Assembly: GCA_903846025.1 (NCBI GenBank)
Contig: CAIMZP010000059.1
Span: 79,916-136,791 of the forward strand
DNA: 56,876 bases
Direction of reading: 5' to 3'
Origin: an uncultured beta proteobacterium
GTDB taxonomy: Bacteria > Pseudomonadota > Gammaproteobacteria > Burkholderiales > Burkholderiaceae
A program made the position numbers and the translations under genes. The notes under the pieces were generated by a model. That model saw nothing but the letters and a program-made list of their open reading frames with translations. It searched no databases and had not been told where the DNA came from. Positions 19,850-30,305 of this stretch are shown one piece after another; position 1 is the first letter of the stretch, and every line of letters begins with the position of its first letter.

Positions 19850-19896
19850 ATAAACAATATGGAGCAGCTCGGTGCTTTATGCACCATATTGAGGCA
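19850..19896. promoter_or_regulatory. Inverted-repeat control region upstream of the Anbu operon, NtrC-like site
   Basis: TGCACCATATTGAGGCA (19880-19896) matches the NtrC pattern TGCACC-N5-GGTGCA at 10 of 12 positions. A weaker copy at 19850-19866 has the half-site GGAGCA and is exactly 30 bases away. The region also contains the arms CAATATGG (19855-19862) and CCATATTG (19884-19891) and the hairpin GGTGC-TTTAT-GCACC (19871-19885). I found no convincing sigma-54 promoter with GG-N10-GC spacing between it and the operon, so regulator identity is inference. Confidence 0.4.
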
Positions 19897-19922
19897 TTAA
19901 CCCCAATCCAATACTTACGGAT

Positions 19923-20375
19923 TTAAGCGTTTAAATCGCCCCTAGCAATGCGCCCTTTTTGTACTTCCCACTCTCGCTCTTTAGTCGCCGCACGTTTGTC
20001 ATGCTGCTTTTTGCCCCTAGCAAGACCAATTTCGCACTTCACATTCCCTTTTGAGAAATGTAAATTGAGGGGCACTAGGGTGTAGCCCTTTTGCTCGACT
20101 TTGCCAATCAGTTTACGAATTTCGATGGCGTTGAGCAAGAGCTTACGGGTACGGGTACTCTCTGGAACAATATGGGTTGAGGCTGAAAGGAGGGGTGTGA
20201 TGTGACAACCAATTAGGAATAGCTCCGCCTTGCGAATGACGACATACGCTTCTTTAACGTGCACGCGACCTGCTCGGATGGCTTTGACTTCCCAGCCCTC
20301 CAAAACAAGCCCTGCTTCAAACCGCTCTTCAACAAAATAATCAAAGAAGGCTTTTTTATTTTCGACGATACTCAT
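19923..20375 (-). CDS. smpB: SsrA-binding protein SmpB
   Basis: SmpB binds tmRNA and carries it into stalled ribosomes for trans-translation. The 150-residue protein shows [20 protein letters not shown], then [19 protein letters not shown]. The basic C-terminal tail is [15 protein letters not shown], which folds as a helix in the ribosome. It is divergent from ratA by 26 bases, the same smpB/ratA/rnfH grouping seen in E. coli. The tmRNA gene itself is not in the window. Confidence 0.96.
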   Translation of the reverse strand: MSIVENKKAFFDYFVEERFEAGLVLEGWEVKAIRAGRVHVKEAYVVIRKAELFLIGCHITPLLSASTHIVPESTRTRKLLLNAIEIRKLIGKVEQKGYTLVPLNLHFSKGNVKCEIGLARGKKQHDKRAATKEREWEVQKGRIARGDLNA

Positions 20376-20401
20376 AATTATTTAGTTTCTCAAGATCGAT
20401 T

Positions 20402-20825
20402 ATGGCAGACGTCTATAAGACCGTTTTAATTGGCCAGTCAGCCGACTGTATGTATGGCTTGGTAACTGACGTTGCTAGATACCCTGAGTTCCTCCCATGG
20501 TGTGGAGGTGTTGAAATCTTTGAGCAGACCGAAACCATCCTTGATGCCAAAATTAACATCCATTTCAAGGGTATTAATCAATACTTTCATACCCGCAATA
20601 TTAATCATCGCCCCGAAACCATCGATATGGTCTTTGTAGACGGCCCTTTTAAGCATTTTTCGGGGCAATGGAATTTCATTCCGCTACAGGAAAATGCCTG
20701 CAAGGTTGAATTTAAGCTCCACTGGGAGTTTAAGAGCGTCATTTTGGACAAAATCATTGGTCCGGTTTTTGGCCATATTGCCGGTACCTTTGTCGATTGC
20801 TTCGTAAAGCGAGCCGAAGACCTCT

Positions 20826-20836
<11 letters not shown>
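20402..20836 (+). CDS. ratA: COQ10/RatA-type START-domain protein
   Basis: The 144-residue protein begins MADVYKTVLIGQSADCMYGLVTDVARYPEFLPWC, typical of the polyketide-cyclase/START superfamily that includes mitochondrial Coq10 and E. coli RatA. The fold binds hydrophobic ligands such as ubiquinone. RatA has also been described as inhibiting 70S ribosome formation, and which role applies here is open. It overlaps rnfH by 11 bases. Confidence 0.85.
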
Positions 20837-22665
<1,829 letters not shown>

Positions 22666-22672
22666 GACTTAA

Positions 22673-24298
22673 ATGAAGGCCGCCTCTTTCGTGCACGACA
22701 AAATACTTATTCTTGACTTTGGTTCCCAGGTTACGCAGTTAATTGCTAGACGGGTTAGAGATGCCCGTGTTTTTTCTGAAATTCATCCATACGACTGTGA
22801 TCCAGAATTCATTCGTCATTTTGTGCAAGAGGGCGGTTGCAAGGGGATTATTTTGTCAGGGGGGCCTAGTTCAGTTACTGAAACGGAAAGTCCTCGCGCT
22901 CCACAAATCGTTTTTGAACTTGGAGTCCCTGTTCTAGGAATCTGTTACGGTATGCAAACCATGGCTAGCCAATTAGGCGGCACCGTTGCTTCAGCGGAGT
23001 CTCTAGGTAAGGCTCGTGAATTTGGATACTCTGAAGTACGGGCTCACAGCCATACTAACTTGCTAAAAGGGATCCAGGACTTTTCTACCAGCGAAGGTCA
23101 TGGCATTCTTAAAGTGTGGATGAGTCACGGTGATTCAGTCACTACTTTACCGCCAGCATTTAAATTAATGGCTTCTACTGAGTCTTGCCCCATCGCTGGC
23201 ATGGCCGATGAAGCGCGCCGATTTTATGCATTTCAGTTTCACCCTGAAGTGACCCATACAATTCAAGGCTCCGCTATTCTTGAACGTTTTGTTCATCAGA
23301 TTTGCGCTTGTAAGTCAGACTGGGTAATGGGCGATTACATCAGTGAAGCCGTTGAGAATATTCGCAATCAGGTTGGTAATGATGAAGTCATTCTTGGTTT
23401 ATCTGGCGGGGTTGATTCCAGTGTTGCCGCAGCTTTAATTCATCGGGCTATTGGTGATCAACTTACCTGTGTCTTTGTTGATCACGGACTCCTTCGTCTA
23501 AACGAGGGAGATATGGTGATGGAAATGTTTGCCCGTAATTTAGGTGTAAAAGTGATTCGTGTTGATGCCGCTTCCACATTTATGTCTCAGTTGTCAGGTA
23601 TTTCTGATCCCGAGGCTAAGCGAAAAATTATTGGCAAAGAATTTGTCGAAATATTCCAAAGTGAATCTAGCAAGATTGAGAATGCAAAATGGCTCGCACA
23701 AGGCACCATTTATCCTGACGTGATCGAGTCAGCAGGTAAGGGCAAGAAGGGGGCGCACACCATCAAGAGTCACCATAATGTCGGCGGCCTTCCGGAAGAT
23801 ATGCATCTCAAATTACTTGAGCCATTACGTGAATTATTTAAAGACGAAGTGCGTGAGCTGGGAGTTGCATTAGGTTTACCTCGTGAGATGGTCTATCGCC
23901 ATCCATTTCCTGGGCCTGGCTTGGGGGTGCGTATTTTAGGTGAAGTGAAGGCAGAGTTTGCCAGTCTATTGCAACGTGCCGACGCCATCTTTATTGAAGA
24001 ATTGCGTAATACGATTGACGAAGTGAGCCAAAAATCTTGGTATGACTTAACGAGCCAAGCTTTTGTTGTTTTCTTACCAGTCAAATCTGTTGGCGTGATG
24101 GGTGACGGAAGAACTTATGAATATGTAGTGGCTCTCAGAGCGGTCCAGACACAAGATTTTATGACGGCTCATTGGGCTCATCTACCTCACGAATTACTTG
24201 GCAAGGTATCCAACCGAATTATCAATGAAGTACGCGGTATCAATCGGGTTGTATACGACATCAGTGGAAAACCGCCAGCAACCATCGAGTGGGAATAG
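22673..24298 (+). CDS. guaA: GMP synthase, glutamine-hydrolysing
   Basis: The enzyme aminates XMP to GMP. The N-terminal class I glutamine amidotransferase domain has nucleophile Cys91 ([11 protein letters not shown]) and the His/Glu pair in [10 protein letters not shown]. The synthetase domain has the PP-loop [13 protein letters not shown] at about residues 242-254. The C-terminal dimerisation domain ends in PPATIEWE, as is standard. The protein has 541 residues. The start could be ATG 22673 or GTG 22691, both close to the conserved [12 protein letters not shown]. Confidence 0.96.
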   Translation: MKAASFVHDKILILDFGSQVTQLIARRVRDARVFSEIHPYDCDPEFIRHFVQEGGCKGIILSGGPSSVTETESPRAPQIVFELGVPVLGICYGMQTMASQLGGTVASAESLGKAREFGYSEVRAHSHTNLLKGIQDFSTSEGHGILKVWMSHGDSVTTLPPAFKLMASTESCPIAGMADEARRFYAFQFHPEVTHTIQGSAILERFVHQICACKSDWVMGDYISEAVENIRNQVGNDEVILGLSGGVDSSVAAALIHRAIGDQLTCVFVDHGLLRLNEGDMVMEMFARNLGVKVIRVDAASTFMSQLSGISDPEAKRKIIGKEFVEIFQSESSKIENAKWLAQGTIYPDVIESAGKGKKGAHTIKSHHNVGGLPEDMHLKLLEPLRELFKDEVRELGVALGLPREMVYRHPFPGPGLGVRILGEVKAEFASLLQRADAIFIEELRNTIDEVSQKSWYDLTSQAFVVFLPVKSVGVMGDGRTYEYVVALRAVQTQDFMTAHWAHLPHELLGKVSNRIINEVRGINRVVYDISGKPPATIEWE

Positions 24299-24334
24299 GC
24301 GAGGCGAGAGTCTTGTTTATTTAGTGGGGTAGAA

Positions 24335-26224
24335 ATGAAGGTTTTAAGTCTCATTCCACCAATGACACAGCTAAATACGCCGTACCCTTCAACGGCCTAT
24401 CTGACCGGTTTTTTAAGATCTCGTAGCGTCAATGCCGTCCAAGAGGATTTAGCCCTTGGTTTGGTCCTCAGCTTTCTTACGCCCCAGGGGTTAACTGAAA
24501 TCAGGGAGGAGGCATTAGTACTGCCAGAAGAAAATCGCACTGTTTGCGTAAACTTTTTCCTTGATTACTTTGATGATTATCTCAATACTATCGGGCCAAC
24601 GATTGCCTTCTTGCAAGGGCGCGACAATACCTTAAGCCACCGAATTAATAGTCGTTCATTCTTGCCTGAAGGTCCGCGTTTTGACTCTCTTGAGGCCTAT
24701 GATGATGAGGGCGGAGATTCCTTGGCGTGGGCTTTTGGTGCATTGGGATCTCAGGATAGGGCGCGCCATCTAGCGACCTTGTATCTCAATGACTTATCGG
24801 ATGTATTGCGAGATGCTGTCGATGATCGTTTTGAATTTGTGCGCTATGGGGAGTCATTAGCAGCAAGTCAGCCTACCTTTACCCCCTTGGCGGAGGCATT
24901 GGTCAAAACTCCTACTTTGATGGATATACACCTCCAGCAATTAACTTCTGCCACCATTGAAAAACATCAACCGCAGCTTGTCCTTCTATCGGTTCCATTT
25001 CCCGGTGCGATGTATGCCGCTTTACGTATTGCCCAAACCATTAAAGTGCAACATTCAAATATTCGTATTTGTCTTGGGGGTGGTTATGTCAACACGGAAT
25101 TACGCGAGCTAACAGAACCAAAAATATTTGATTTTGTGGACTTTATTACCCTTGATTCTGGCGAGCGACCGCTACTTGCCCTCATGGAACACCTGCAAGG
25201 TAAGCGCTCTCTTGAGAGATTGGTTCGAACCTTCATTCGAAATGATTCTGGTCTAGTTAAGCTGATGAATTGGCCGGAGCCGGATATACCATTTGAAGAT
25301 GTGGGCACTGCAACTTGGGATGGTTTGCCACTTGATTCCTACCTATCCTTATTGGATATGCTGAATCCAATGCATCGCTTATGGAGTGATGGTCGCTGGA
25401 ATAAATTAACCGTAGCCCATGGTTGTTACTGGAAAAAGTGTAGCTTTTGCGATGTAAGTCTTGATTACATCTCCCGTTATGAAACAGCCTCAGCTACTTT
25501 ACTGGTTGATCGAATCGTGAAAATTGTTGCTGAAACTGGGCAAACCGGTTTTCATTTTGTTGATGAAGCTGCCCCACCAAAAATATTGAAGGCTTTAGCT
25601 CAGGAGTTGATTCGTCGGAAGGTGCTTATCTCTTGGTGGGGAAATATCCGCTTTGAAAAAACTTTTACCCCAGAACTTTGTGAGCTTCTCGCTCAGAGTG
25701 GGTGTATTGCTATGTCGGGTGGTTTAGAGGTTGCATCGGATCGTCTGTTAGAGCTAATGAAGAAGGGTGTATCGGTAGAGCAGGTAGCGCGAGTGACTAA
25801 AAGCTTTTCTGATTCCGGCATATTGGTGCACGCCTATTTAATGTATGGTTTTCCAACGCAAACGGTGCAGGAAACAGTTGATGCTTTGGAATACGTTCGT
25901 CAATTCTTTGAGAATGGATGCATCCAGAGCGGGTTCTTTCACCGGTTCACTTGTACAGTGCATTCTCCAGTAGGTATGAGCCCCCAGGAGTATGGAATTA
26001 CTTTGGTACCTCAGGTGGCAGTCAGTTTTGCCAAGAATGATATTGCGTTTATTGACTCCAGCGGTGTTGACCATGACGCTCTTGGTCAAGGATTAAAGAA
26101 AGCCATTTATAACTTTATGCACGGCATTGGATTTGAGATGGATGTTAGAACGTGGTTTGACATCCCGGGGCTTCCAAAAACATCCTTATCGCGTCATCAA
26201 ATTGAAAATATATTGCATTCCTAA
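24335..26224 (+). CDS. Radical SAM protein with N-terminal B12-binding-like domain and CX4CX2C motif
   Basis: The 629-residue protein is cytoplasmic by sequence. Residues 1-50 and about 205-290 resemble the Rossmann-like cobalamin-binding domain of B12 radical SAM enzymes (MKVLSLIPPMTQLNTPYPS, RICLGGGYVNTELRE, DFVDFITLDSGERPLLALM). About 150 residues of unrelated insert lie between them, and no DxHxxG histidine motif is visible. The Fe-S motif is GCYWKKCSFC with Cys364, Cys369 and Cys372. The spacing is CX4CX2C rather than the canonical CX3CX2C. A radical SAM barrel follows (GFHFVDEAAPPKI, WWGNIRFEKTF, SGGLEVASDRLLELMKKG). I cannot name the reaction. Two paralogous exported proteins follow on the same strand. 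Confidence 0.8.
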   Translation: MKVLSLIPPMTQLNTPYPSTAYLTGFLRSRSVNAVQEDLALGLVLSFLTPQGLTEIREEALVLPEENRTVCVNFFLDYFDDYLNTIGPTIAFLQGRDNTLSHRINSRSFLPEGPRFDSLEAYDDEGGDSLAWAFGALGSQDRARHLATLYLNDLSDVLRDAVDDRFEFVRYGESLAASQPTFTPLAEALVKTPTLMDIHLQQLTSATIEKHQPQLVLLSVPFPGAMYAALRIAQTIKVQHSNIRICLGGGYVNTELRELTEPKIFDFVDFITLDSGERPLLALMEHLQGKRSLERLVRTFIRNDSGLVKLMNWPEPDIPFEDVGTATWDGLPLDSYLSLLDMLNPMHRLWSDGRWNKLTVAHGCYWKKCSFCDVSLDYISRYETASATLLVDRIVKIVAETGQTGFHFVDEAAPPKILKALAQELIRRKVLISWWGNIRFEKTFTPELCELLAQSGCIAMSGGLEVASDRLLELMKKGVSVEQVARVTKSFSDSGILVHAYLMYGFPTQTVQETVDALEYVRQFFENGCIQSGFFHRFTCTVHSPVGMSPQEYGITLVPQVAVSFAKNDIAFIDSSGVDHDALGQGLKKAIYNFMHGIGFEMDVRTWFDIPGLPKTSLSRHQIENILHS

Positions 26225-26288
26225 TCATTTCCTAGAAAATAGAACAACTGCATCTATTTCGGCCAATTAGTAATCAATAGGGATTCTT

Positions 26289-26990
26289 GTGAATATTACT
26301 CGGCGCATATTTATCACCTCAGCAGCCTTTGCTCCAGTCGCTTGTGGCGTGCCCCTCTCTTATGAGCACGGTCTTCCTGTTGCCCAACCAAAACCAATTC
26401 CTATGATTCGCCCGCCCGAAGTTGGCCAGGAGTGGACTTATGTCAAGAAAGATGTATTTAATGGAAAAATCATGGGCGTTATTAATGAACGTGTTTCGAG
26501 TGTTGGCTCTACGATTACGATCGATCGTACTACGGCTGATGGCGGCAGCTTACCTGGCGAAATTCAGACTATGTGGGGCATGACGATCACCGATACCCAG
26601 TGGCCACGATTACTCAATTTTGCTTCAGCATTACCTCTATGGCCACTAGAGCTCTCTAGTTCCTGGGCCAAACAATTTAATGCAAAATATAGTGTTGCTG
26701 GTTACGCTAGTTCTCAATTGAATTGGCAGGAGTATATGAGTGCACAGGGCTGGGAAAGAATTACTGTTCCTGCAGGTGAATTTATTACTTTGCGTTTTCA
26801 GACATTAATTAATTATGAGAGTGATGATCCCAATAAGGTGGATTGCATTCGCAAAGAAACAGTCTGGTTTGCTCCTCAGATAGGTCGCTGGGTTGCCCGA
26901 GAGTCCTCTGGTTCCTATCAATTACAGGGGCAAATGGGCGCGGCGATTCTAGAGGGGAGCTACGAATGGCAGCTTACCGCTTACAAATAA
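26289..26990 (+). CDS. Exported protein, possible Tat lipoprotein, first of tandem paralogues
   Basis: The start is GTG at 26289. The N-terminus NITRRIFITSAAFAPVACG has a twin-arginine-like TRRIFI and a cysteine at residue 19 that could be a lipobox, although Pro at -3 is unusual. The body shares a clear pattern with the next gene: PPEVGQEWTYVKKDVFNGK, then VPAGEF, ETVWFAPQIGRWV and a final EGSYEWQLTAYK. I do not recognise a named family. The repeated VGQEW start and VWFAPEIGRW end suggest a beta-rich periplasmic or membrane-anchored domain. The 233-residue protein begins 64 bases after the radical SAM gene. Confidence 0.7.
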   Translation: MNITRRIFITSAAFAPVACGVPLSYEHGLPVAQPKPIPMIRPPEVGQEWTYVKKDVFNGKIMGVINERVSSVGSTITIDRTTADGGSLPGEIQTMWGMTITDTQWPRLLNFASALPLWPLELSSSWAKQFNAKYSVAGYASSQLNWQEYMSAQGWERITVPAGEFITLRFQTLINYESDDPNKVDCIRKETVWFAPQIGRWVARESSGSYQLQGQMGAAILEGSYEWQLTAYK

Positions 26991-26995
26991 TTTGT

Positions 26996-27703
26996 ATGCG
27001 CAAAGCATTTTTGCTTTGGCTGTTGTTGATTGCCGCTTCATTGGTTGCATGTATCTCATCGCAATCCTATCCAATTGCTGTTGCCTTGCCTCAGCCAATA
27101 GTTCCACCTCAAGTCAGGAGTCCGCAGGTAGGGCAGGAATGGATTTATAACGTGCGTAATGTATTTAATCGGGAGTTGGTAGATGTTATTACAGAAAAAG
27201 TTGTCTCAATAGATCCGCGGGTGCGGATTGAACGAAGTGGATTGAAGCTAGGGCTTCTCCCTGATGAAATTCAAGAGCCGTGGGGCTACGTGCTCCAAGA
27301 TCCTCATTGGAGTCCGCCACAGAAATTTCTTGTGGTGATACCTATTTGGCCTGAACAATTGACGATAGGTTGGTCGGATTTTTACAGAACCCGCTATGAG
27401 GTAGTTGGCTATCCAGATGCGAGTTATTACTGGGGTTTAAATATGAAAGCGATTGGATGGGAGCAGGTATCTGTACCAGCCGGGAAGTTTTCCACCCTGA
27501 AATATCAAAATGAAGCGCCGTATTTCCAAAGCAATGACCTCTTTAGGCTTGCCAATTATCGCCAGGAGGAGGTATGGTTTTCACCCGAAATCGGTCGCTG
27601 GACTATACGCAGGGGCTATGGGCGTTATTTATTGGGCGGTATGCGTTGGGGTGGAGCTCTTTGGGAAGACTATCTAGAGTGGGAACTTGTATCCTGGAAG
27701 TAA
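26996..27703 (+). CDS. Putative lipoprotein, second of tandem paralogues
   Basis: The ATG at 26996, five bases after the preceding stop, gives 235 residues beginning MRKAFLLWLLLIAASLVACI, a standard Sec lipoprotein signal with lipobox LVAC. Upstream in-frame starts lie inside the previous gene. The mature region aligns with the preceding protein (SPQVGQEWIYNVRNVFNRE, VPAGKF, EEVWFSPEIGRWT, LEWELVSWK), so the pair arose by duplication. Function is unknown. Inner- or outer-membrane retention cannot be decided from position +2 (Ile). Confidence 0.72.
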   Translation: MRKAFLLWLLLIAASLVACISSQSYPIAVALPQPIVPPQVRSPQVGQEWIYNVRNVFNRELVDVITEKVVSIDPRVRIERSGLKLGLLPDEIQEPWGYVLQDPHWSPPQKFLVVIPIWPEQLTIGWSDFYRTRYEVVGYPDASYYWGLNMKAIGWEQVSVPAGKFSTLKYQNEAPYFQSNDLFRLANYRQEEVWFSPEIGRWTIRRGYGRYLLGGMRWGGALWEDYLEWELVSWK

Positions 27704-27731
27704 GTAAACCGCTTAAAATCACTATCTAGTT

Positions 27732-28385
27732 ATGTATACCGTAAAAGAACTATTTCCAACCCTTCAGGGTGAGGGCGCTCACGCAGGTCGCGCCGCTGTT
27801 TTTTGCCGCTTTGCTGGATGCAATCTTTGGAGTGGGCGAGAAGAAGATCGTGCCACTGCTATCTGCCAATTCTGTGACACTGATTTTGTCGGTAGCGATG
27901 GATCTGGTGGTGGTAAATTTGAGACTGCCCAACAACTTGCCGATAAGATTGAAGATGCTTGGAGAAGTACCTCAGCAGGTCCACAACAGCGTTATGTTGT
28001 CTTTACTGGGGGAGAACCATTGTTGCAGCTCGATGCCTCCCTAATTGACGCGTTGCATGGCAAAGGCTTTTCTGTAGCAATAGAAACCAATGGCACTATT
28101 AAAGTCCCTAAAAATATTGATTGGGTTTGCGTGAGCCCTAAAGCTGGCTCTCAATTAATTGCGCTGCAGGCAGATGAGATTAAATTAGTTATTCCTCAGG
28201 CTGGACATGATTCACTGGAAAATCTGATGGCCCGCTTTGAGGGTATGGACTACCGCAATCGTTTTCTGCAGCCGATGGATGGCCCAAATCTAAAAGAAAA
28301 TACTGATTTAGCAGTGCGCTTATGCCAAAAACGCCCACTATGGCGATTGAGTTTACAGGCCCATAAGCTTATTGGTATCCGGTGA
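27732..28385 (+). CDS. queE: 7-carboxy-7-deazaguanine synthase, CX14CX2C type
   Basis: QueE is the radical SAM enzyme that contracts 6-carboxytetrahydropterin to CDG on the way to preQ0 and queuosine. The start MYTVKELFPTLQGEGAHAGR is diagnostic. The cluster cysteines are CNLWSGREEDRATAICQFC, that is CX14CX2C, the insertion variant known from Burkholderia QueE rather than CX3CX2C. The SAM-binding VVFTGGEPLLQLD follows. The 217-residue length is normal. It is followed by queD, its upstream partner in the pathway. Confidence 0.95.
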   Translation: MYTVKELFPTLQGEGAHAGRAAVFCRFAGCNLWSGREEDRATAICQFCDTDFVGSDGSGGGKFETAQQLADKIEDAWRSTSAGPQQRYVVFTGGEPLLQLDASLIDALHGKGFSVAIETNGTIKVPKNIDWVCVSPKAGSQLIALQADEIKLVIPQAGHDSLENLMARFEGMDYRNRFLQPMDGPNLKENTDLAVRLCQKRPLWRLSLQAHKLIGIR

Positions 28386-28422
28386 TTTTGTAAGCGCATT
28401 CAAGAGATAATGAAGATTAATA

Positions 28423-28887
28423 ATGACCTATAAGCAAGCAGCCATTTCCATTACTCGCCGCCTTGAGTTTGATTCCGGCCATCGTATACCCAATCACGAG
28501 GGCCAATGTCGGCATCTGCATGGTCATCGCTATGCGATTGAGGTCACTCTGACTGGAGGGGTTGCGGATCACCCGGGTAAAGCGGATGACGGAATGGTTC
28601 TTGATTTTGGAGATATCAAACGATTAACCAATCAACACGTAGTGGAGCCTTGGGATCATGCTTTCTTGGTGGCGAAAGAAGATATTGGTTTAGTTGATTT
28701 CTTAAACTCCTTGCCAAATCACAAAACAGTAGTGATGGAGCATGTCCCTACCATTGAAAATTTAGCGAGCGCTGCATTCGCACTTTTGGAGCCGGTATTC
28801 GCCAAAGCATTCGATGGGCGTTTGCAATTAAGTTCTCTTCGGCTATATGAAACCCCTAATTGTTGGGCTGATATTTTTCATCCTTAA
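28423..28887 (+). CDS. queD: 6-carboxy-5,6,7,8-tetrahydropterin synthase
   Basis: This PTPS-family enzyme converts 7,8-dihydroneopterin triphosphate to 6-carboxytetrahydropterin, the substrate of QueE encoded just upstream. The zinc ligands are visible in FDSGHRIPNH and CRHLHGHRY. The active-site Cys is in EGQCRHLHGH, and the acidic residue of MVLDFGDIKRL is also conserved. The 154-residue length is typical. The ATG at 28423 lies 37 bases after queE. Confidence 0.94.
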   Translation: MTYKQAAISITRRLEFDSGHRIPNHEGQCRHLHGHRYAIEVTLTGGVADHPGKADDGMVLDFGDIKRLTNQHVVEPWDHAFLVAKEDIGLVDFLNSLPNHKTVVMEHVPTIENLASAAFALLEPVFAKAFDGRLQLSSLRLYETPNCWADIFHP

Positions 28888-28898
28888 ACAAAACATTC

Positions 28899-29354
28899 AT
28901 GCAAATACAGCTTGATCATCACTTTATGCAAGAAGCCTTAGATCAGGCCAAGTTAGGTGCTTTGGCTGGTGAGGTACCGGTCGGGGCTGTTTTGGTGCGG
29001 GATGGCGTGGTGATTGCTAAAGCATTTAATCAGCCGATCGGTAATCACGATCCCAGTGCCCATGCGGAAATGTTGGTTCTAAGGAGTGCCGCACAAGCCA
29101 TCTCCAACTATCGTTTACCGGGCACCACCTTATACGTAACGCTAGAGCCCTGTGTTATGTGTGCTGGCGCAATGCTGCATGCTCGAGTGGATAGGGTTGT
29201 TTATGGCGCTGCTGACCCTAAAACAGGCGCTGCTGGCAGCGTCCTTGATATATTCTCCTCAAAGCAGATCAATCATCAGACTCAAGTCGAGCATGGCATC
29301 ATGGGCGAACAATGCGGGCAAATATTGCGTGAATTTTTCAAGGAACGACGTTGA
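28899..29354 (+). CDS. tadA: tRNA-specific adenosine deaminase
   Basis: TadA converts A34 to inosine in tRNA-Arg(ACG), enabling wobble decoding. The zinc and catalytic motifs are HAEMLVLR (His and Glu) and PCVMCAGAMLHARV (two Cys ligands). It has 151 residues. Its TGA stop overlaps the TTG start of the next gene. It forms a small tRNA-modification group with queE and queD. Confidence 0.94.
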   Translation: MQIQLDHHFMQEALDQAKLGALAGEVPVGAVLVRDGVVIAKAFNQPIGNHDPSAHAEMLVLRSAAQAISNYRLPGTTLYVTLEPCVMCAGAMLHARVDRVVYGAADPKTGAAGSVLDIFSSKQINHQTQVEHGIMGEQCGQILREFFKERR

Positions 29355-30295
29355 GACATATTCACTTAATTGCACCTTCTGGGGCTTGCCTGGACCCACG
29401 TAGCTCAGTACTTGGTATCGAATCCCTGCGAGCACTGGGCATAGATGTGCGAAATATTGAATGCCTTGATCGTGTGTTTCAACGCTTTGCTGGGACTGAT
29501 TTAGAGCGACTAACCGAACTCAATCAATTAAGCGGTGTGAGCGCTAAGAATGTAGTGATGGTGACGCGCGGTGGATATGGCCTACATCGTCTGCTTCACG
29601 AAATCGATTGGAGTACCATTTCTGCAAACATTAAAAATGGTTTGCAAATCTGCGGGCACAGCGACTTTACCGTATTTCAGCTAGCCTTATTAGCCAAGAC
29701 AGGCGCAATCACTTTAGCTGGACCTATGTTTAATTATGATTTTGCTAGCCAGACTGAGCAAGGAGATGTCATCCCTCCCAATGCATTCATGTGGAAGCAT
29801 TTTCAACGAGCGCTTGATGATCGTAGTTTGAATTGTCAGATTCTAGCTCCTCAATCATATTTAAGCCAGGCGACCGCAGGTAAAAGTTCGGGGCTACTAT
29901 GGGGCGGTAATTTAACCATCTTGGCAGGACTGGTGGGTACTCCGTATTTACCAAGCTTCGAAAAAACTAAAGGCGGCATCTTATTTTTGGAGGATGTAAA
30001 CGAGCACCCTTACCGAATAGAGCGCATGCTCATGCAATTACTCGATGCAGGTATTTTAAGTAACCAAAGTGCAATTCTTTTGGGTGGATTTTCAGCTTTT
30101 CGTTTACATGCAAATGATCGTGGGTACAGTTTGGATATAGCTATTGATGCGGTCCGAAAACGCATTCCAAGTAGTATCCCCGTTATAACTGAACTACCTT
30201 TTGGGCACCAGGCTGACAAACTCACTTTACCTGTTGGCGCGCTAGCGCATATTCAATTTGATCCTCATGGCTTTGCGATTCAATCTCAATGGTAG
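29351..30295 (+). CDS. ldcA: S66-family LD-carboxypeptidase (murein tetrapeptide carboxypeptidase)
   Basis: The enzyme removes the terminal D-Ala from murein tetrapeptides in the cytoplasm during peptidoglycan recycling. TTG at 29351 starts MRHIHLIAPSGACLD, as in the family. The predicted nucleophile is Ser104 in ICGHSDFTVFQ. The Glu and His partners are in ILFLEDVNEHPYRIERML and PFGHQADKLTLPVGA. The protein has 314 residues and no signal peptide. The start overlaps the tadA stop. Confidence 0.88.
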   Translation: MRHIHLIAPSGACLDPRSSVLGIESLRALGIDVRNIECLDRVFQRFAGTDLERLTELNQLSGVSAKNVVMVTRGGYGLHRLLHEIDWSTISANIKNGLQICGHSDFTVFQLALLAKTGAITLAGPMFNYDFASQTEQGDVIPPNAFMWKHFQRALDDRSLNCQILAPQSYLSQATAGKSSGLLWGGNLTILAGLVGTPYLPSFEKTKGGILFLEDVNEHPYRIERMLMQLLDAGILSNQSAILLGGFSAFRLHANDRGYSLDIAIDAVRKRIPSSIPVITELPFGHQADKLTLPVGALAHIQFDPHGFAIQSQW

Positions 30296-30305
30296 GTCGC
30301 CAGCA

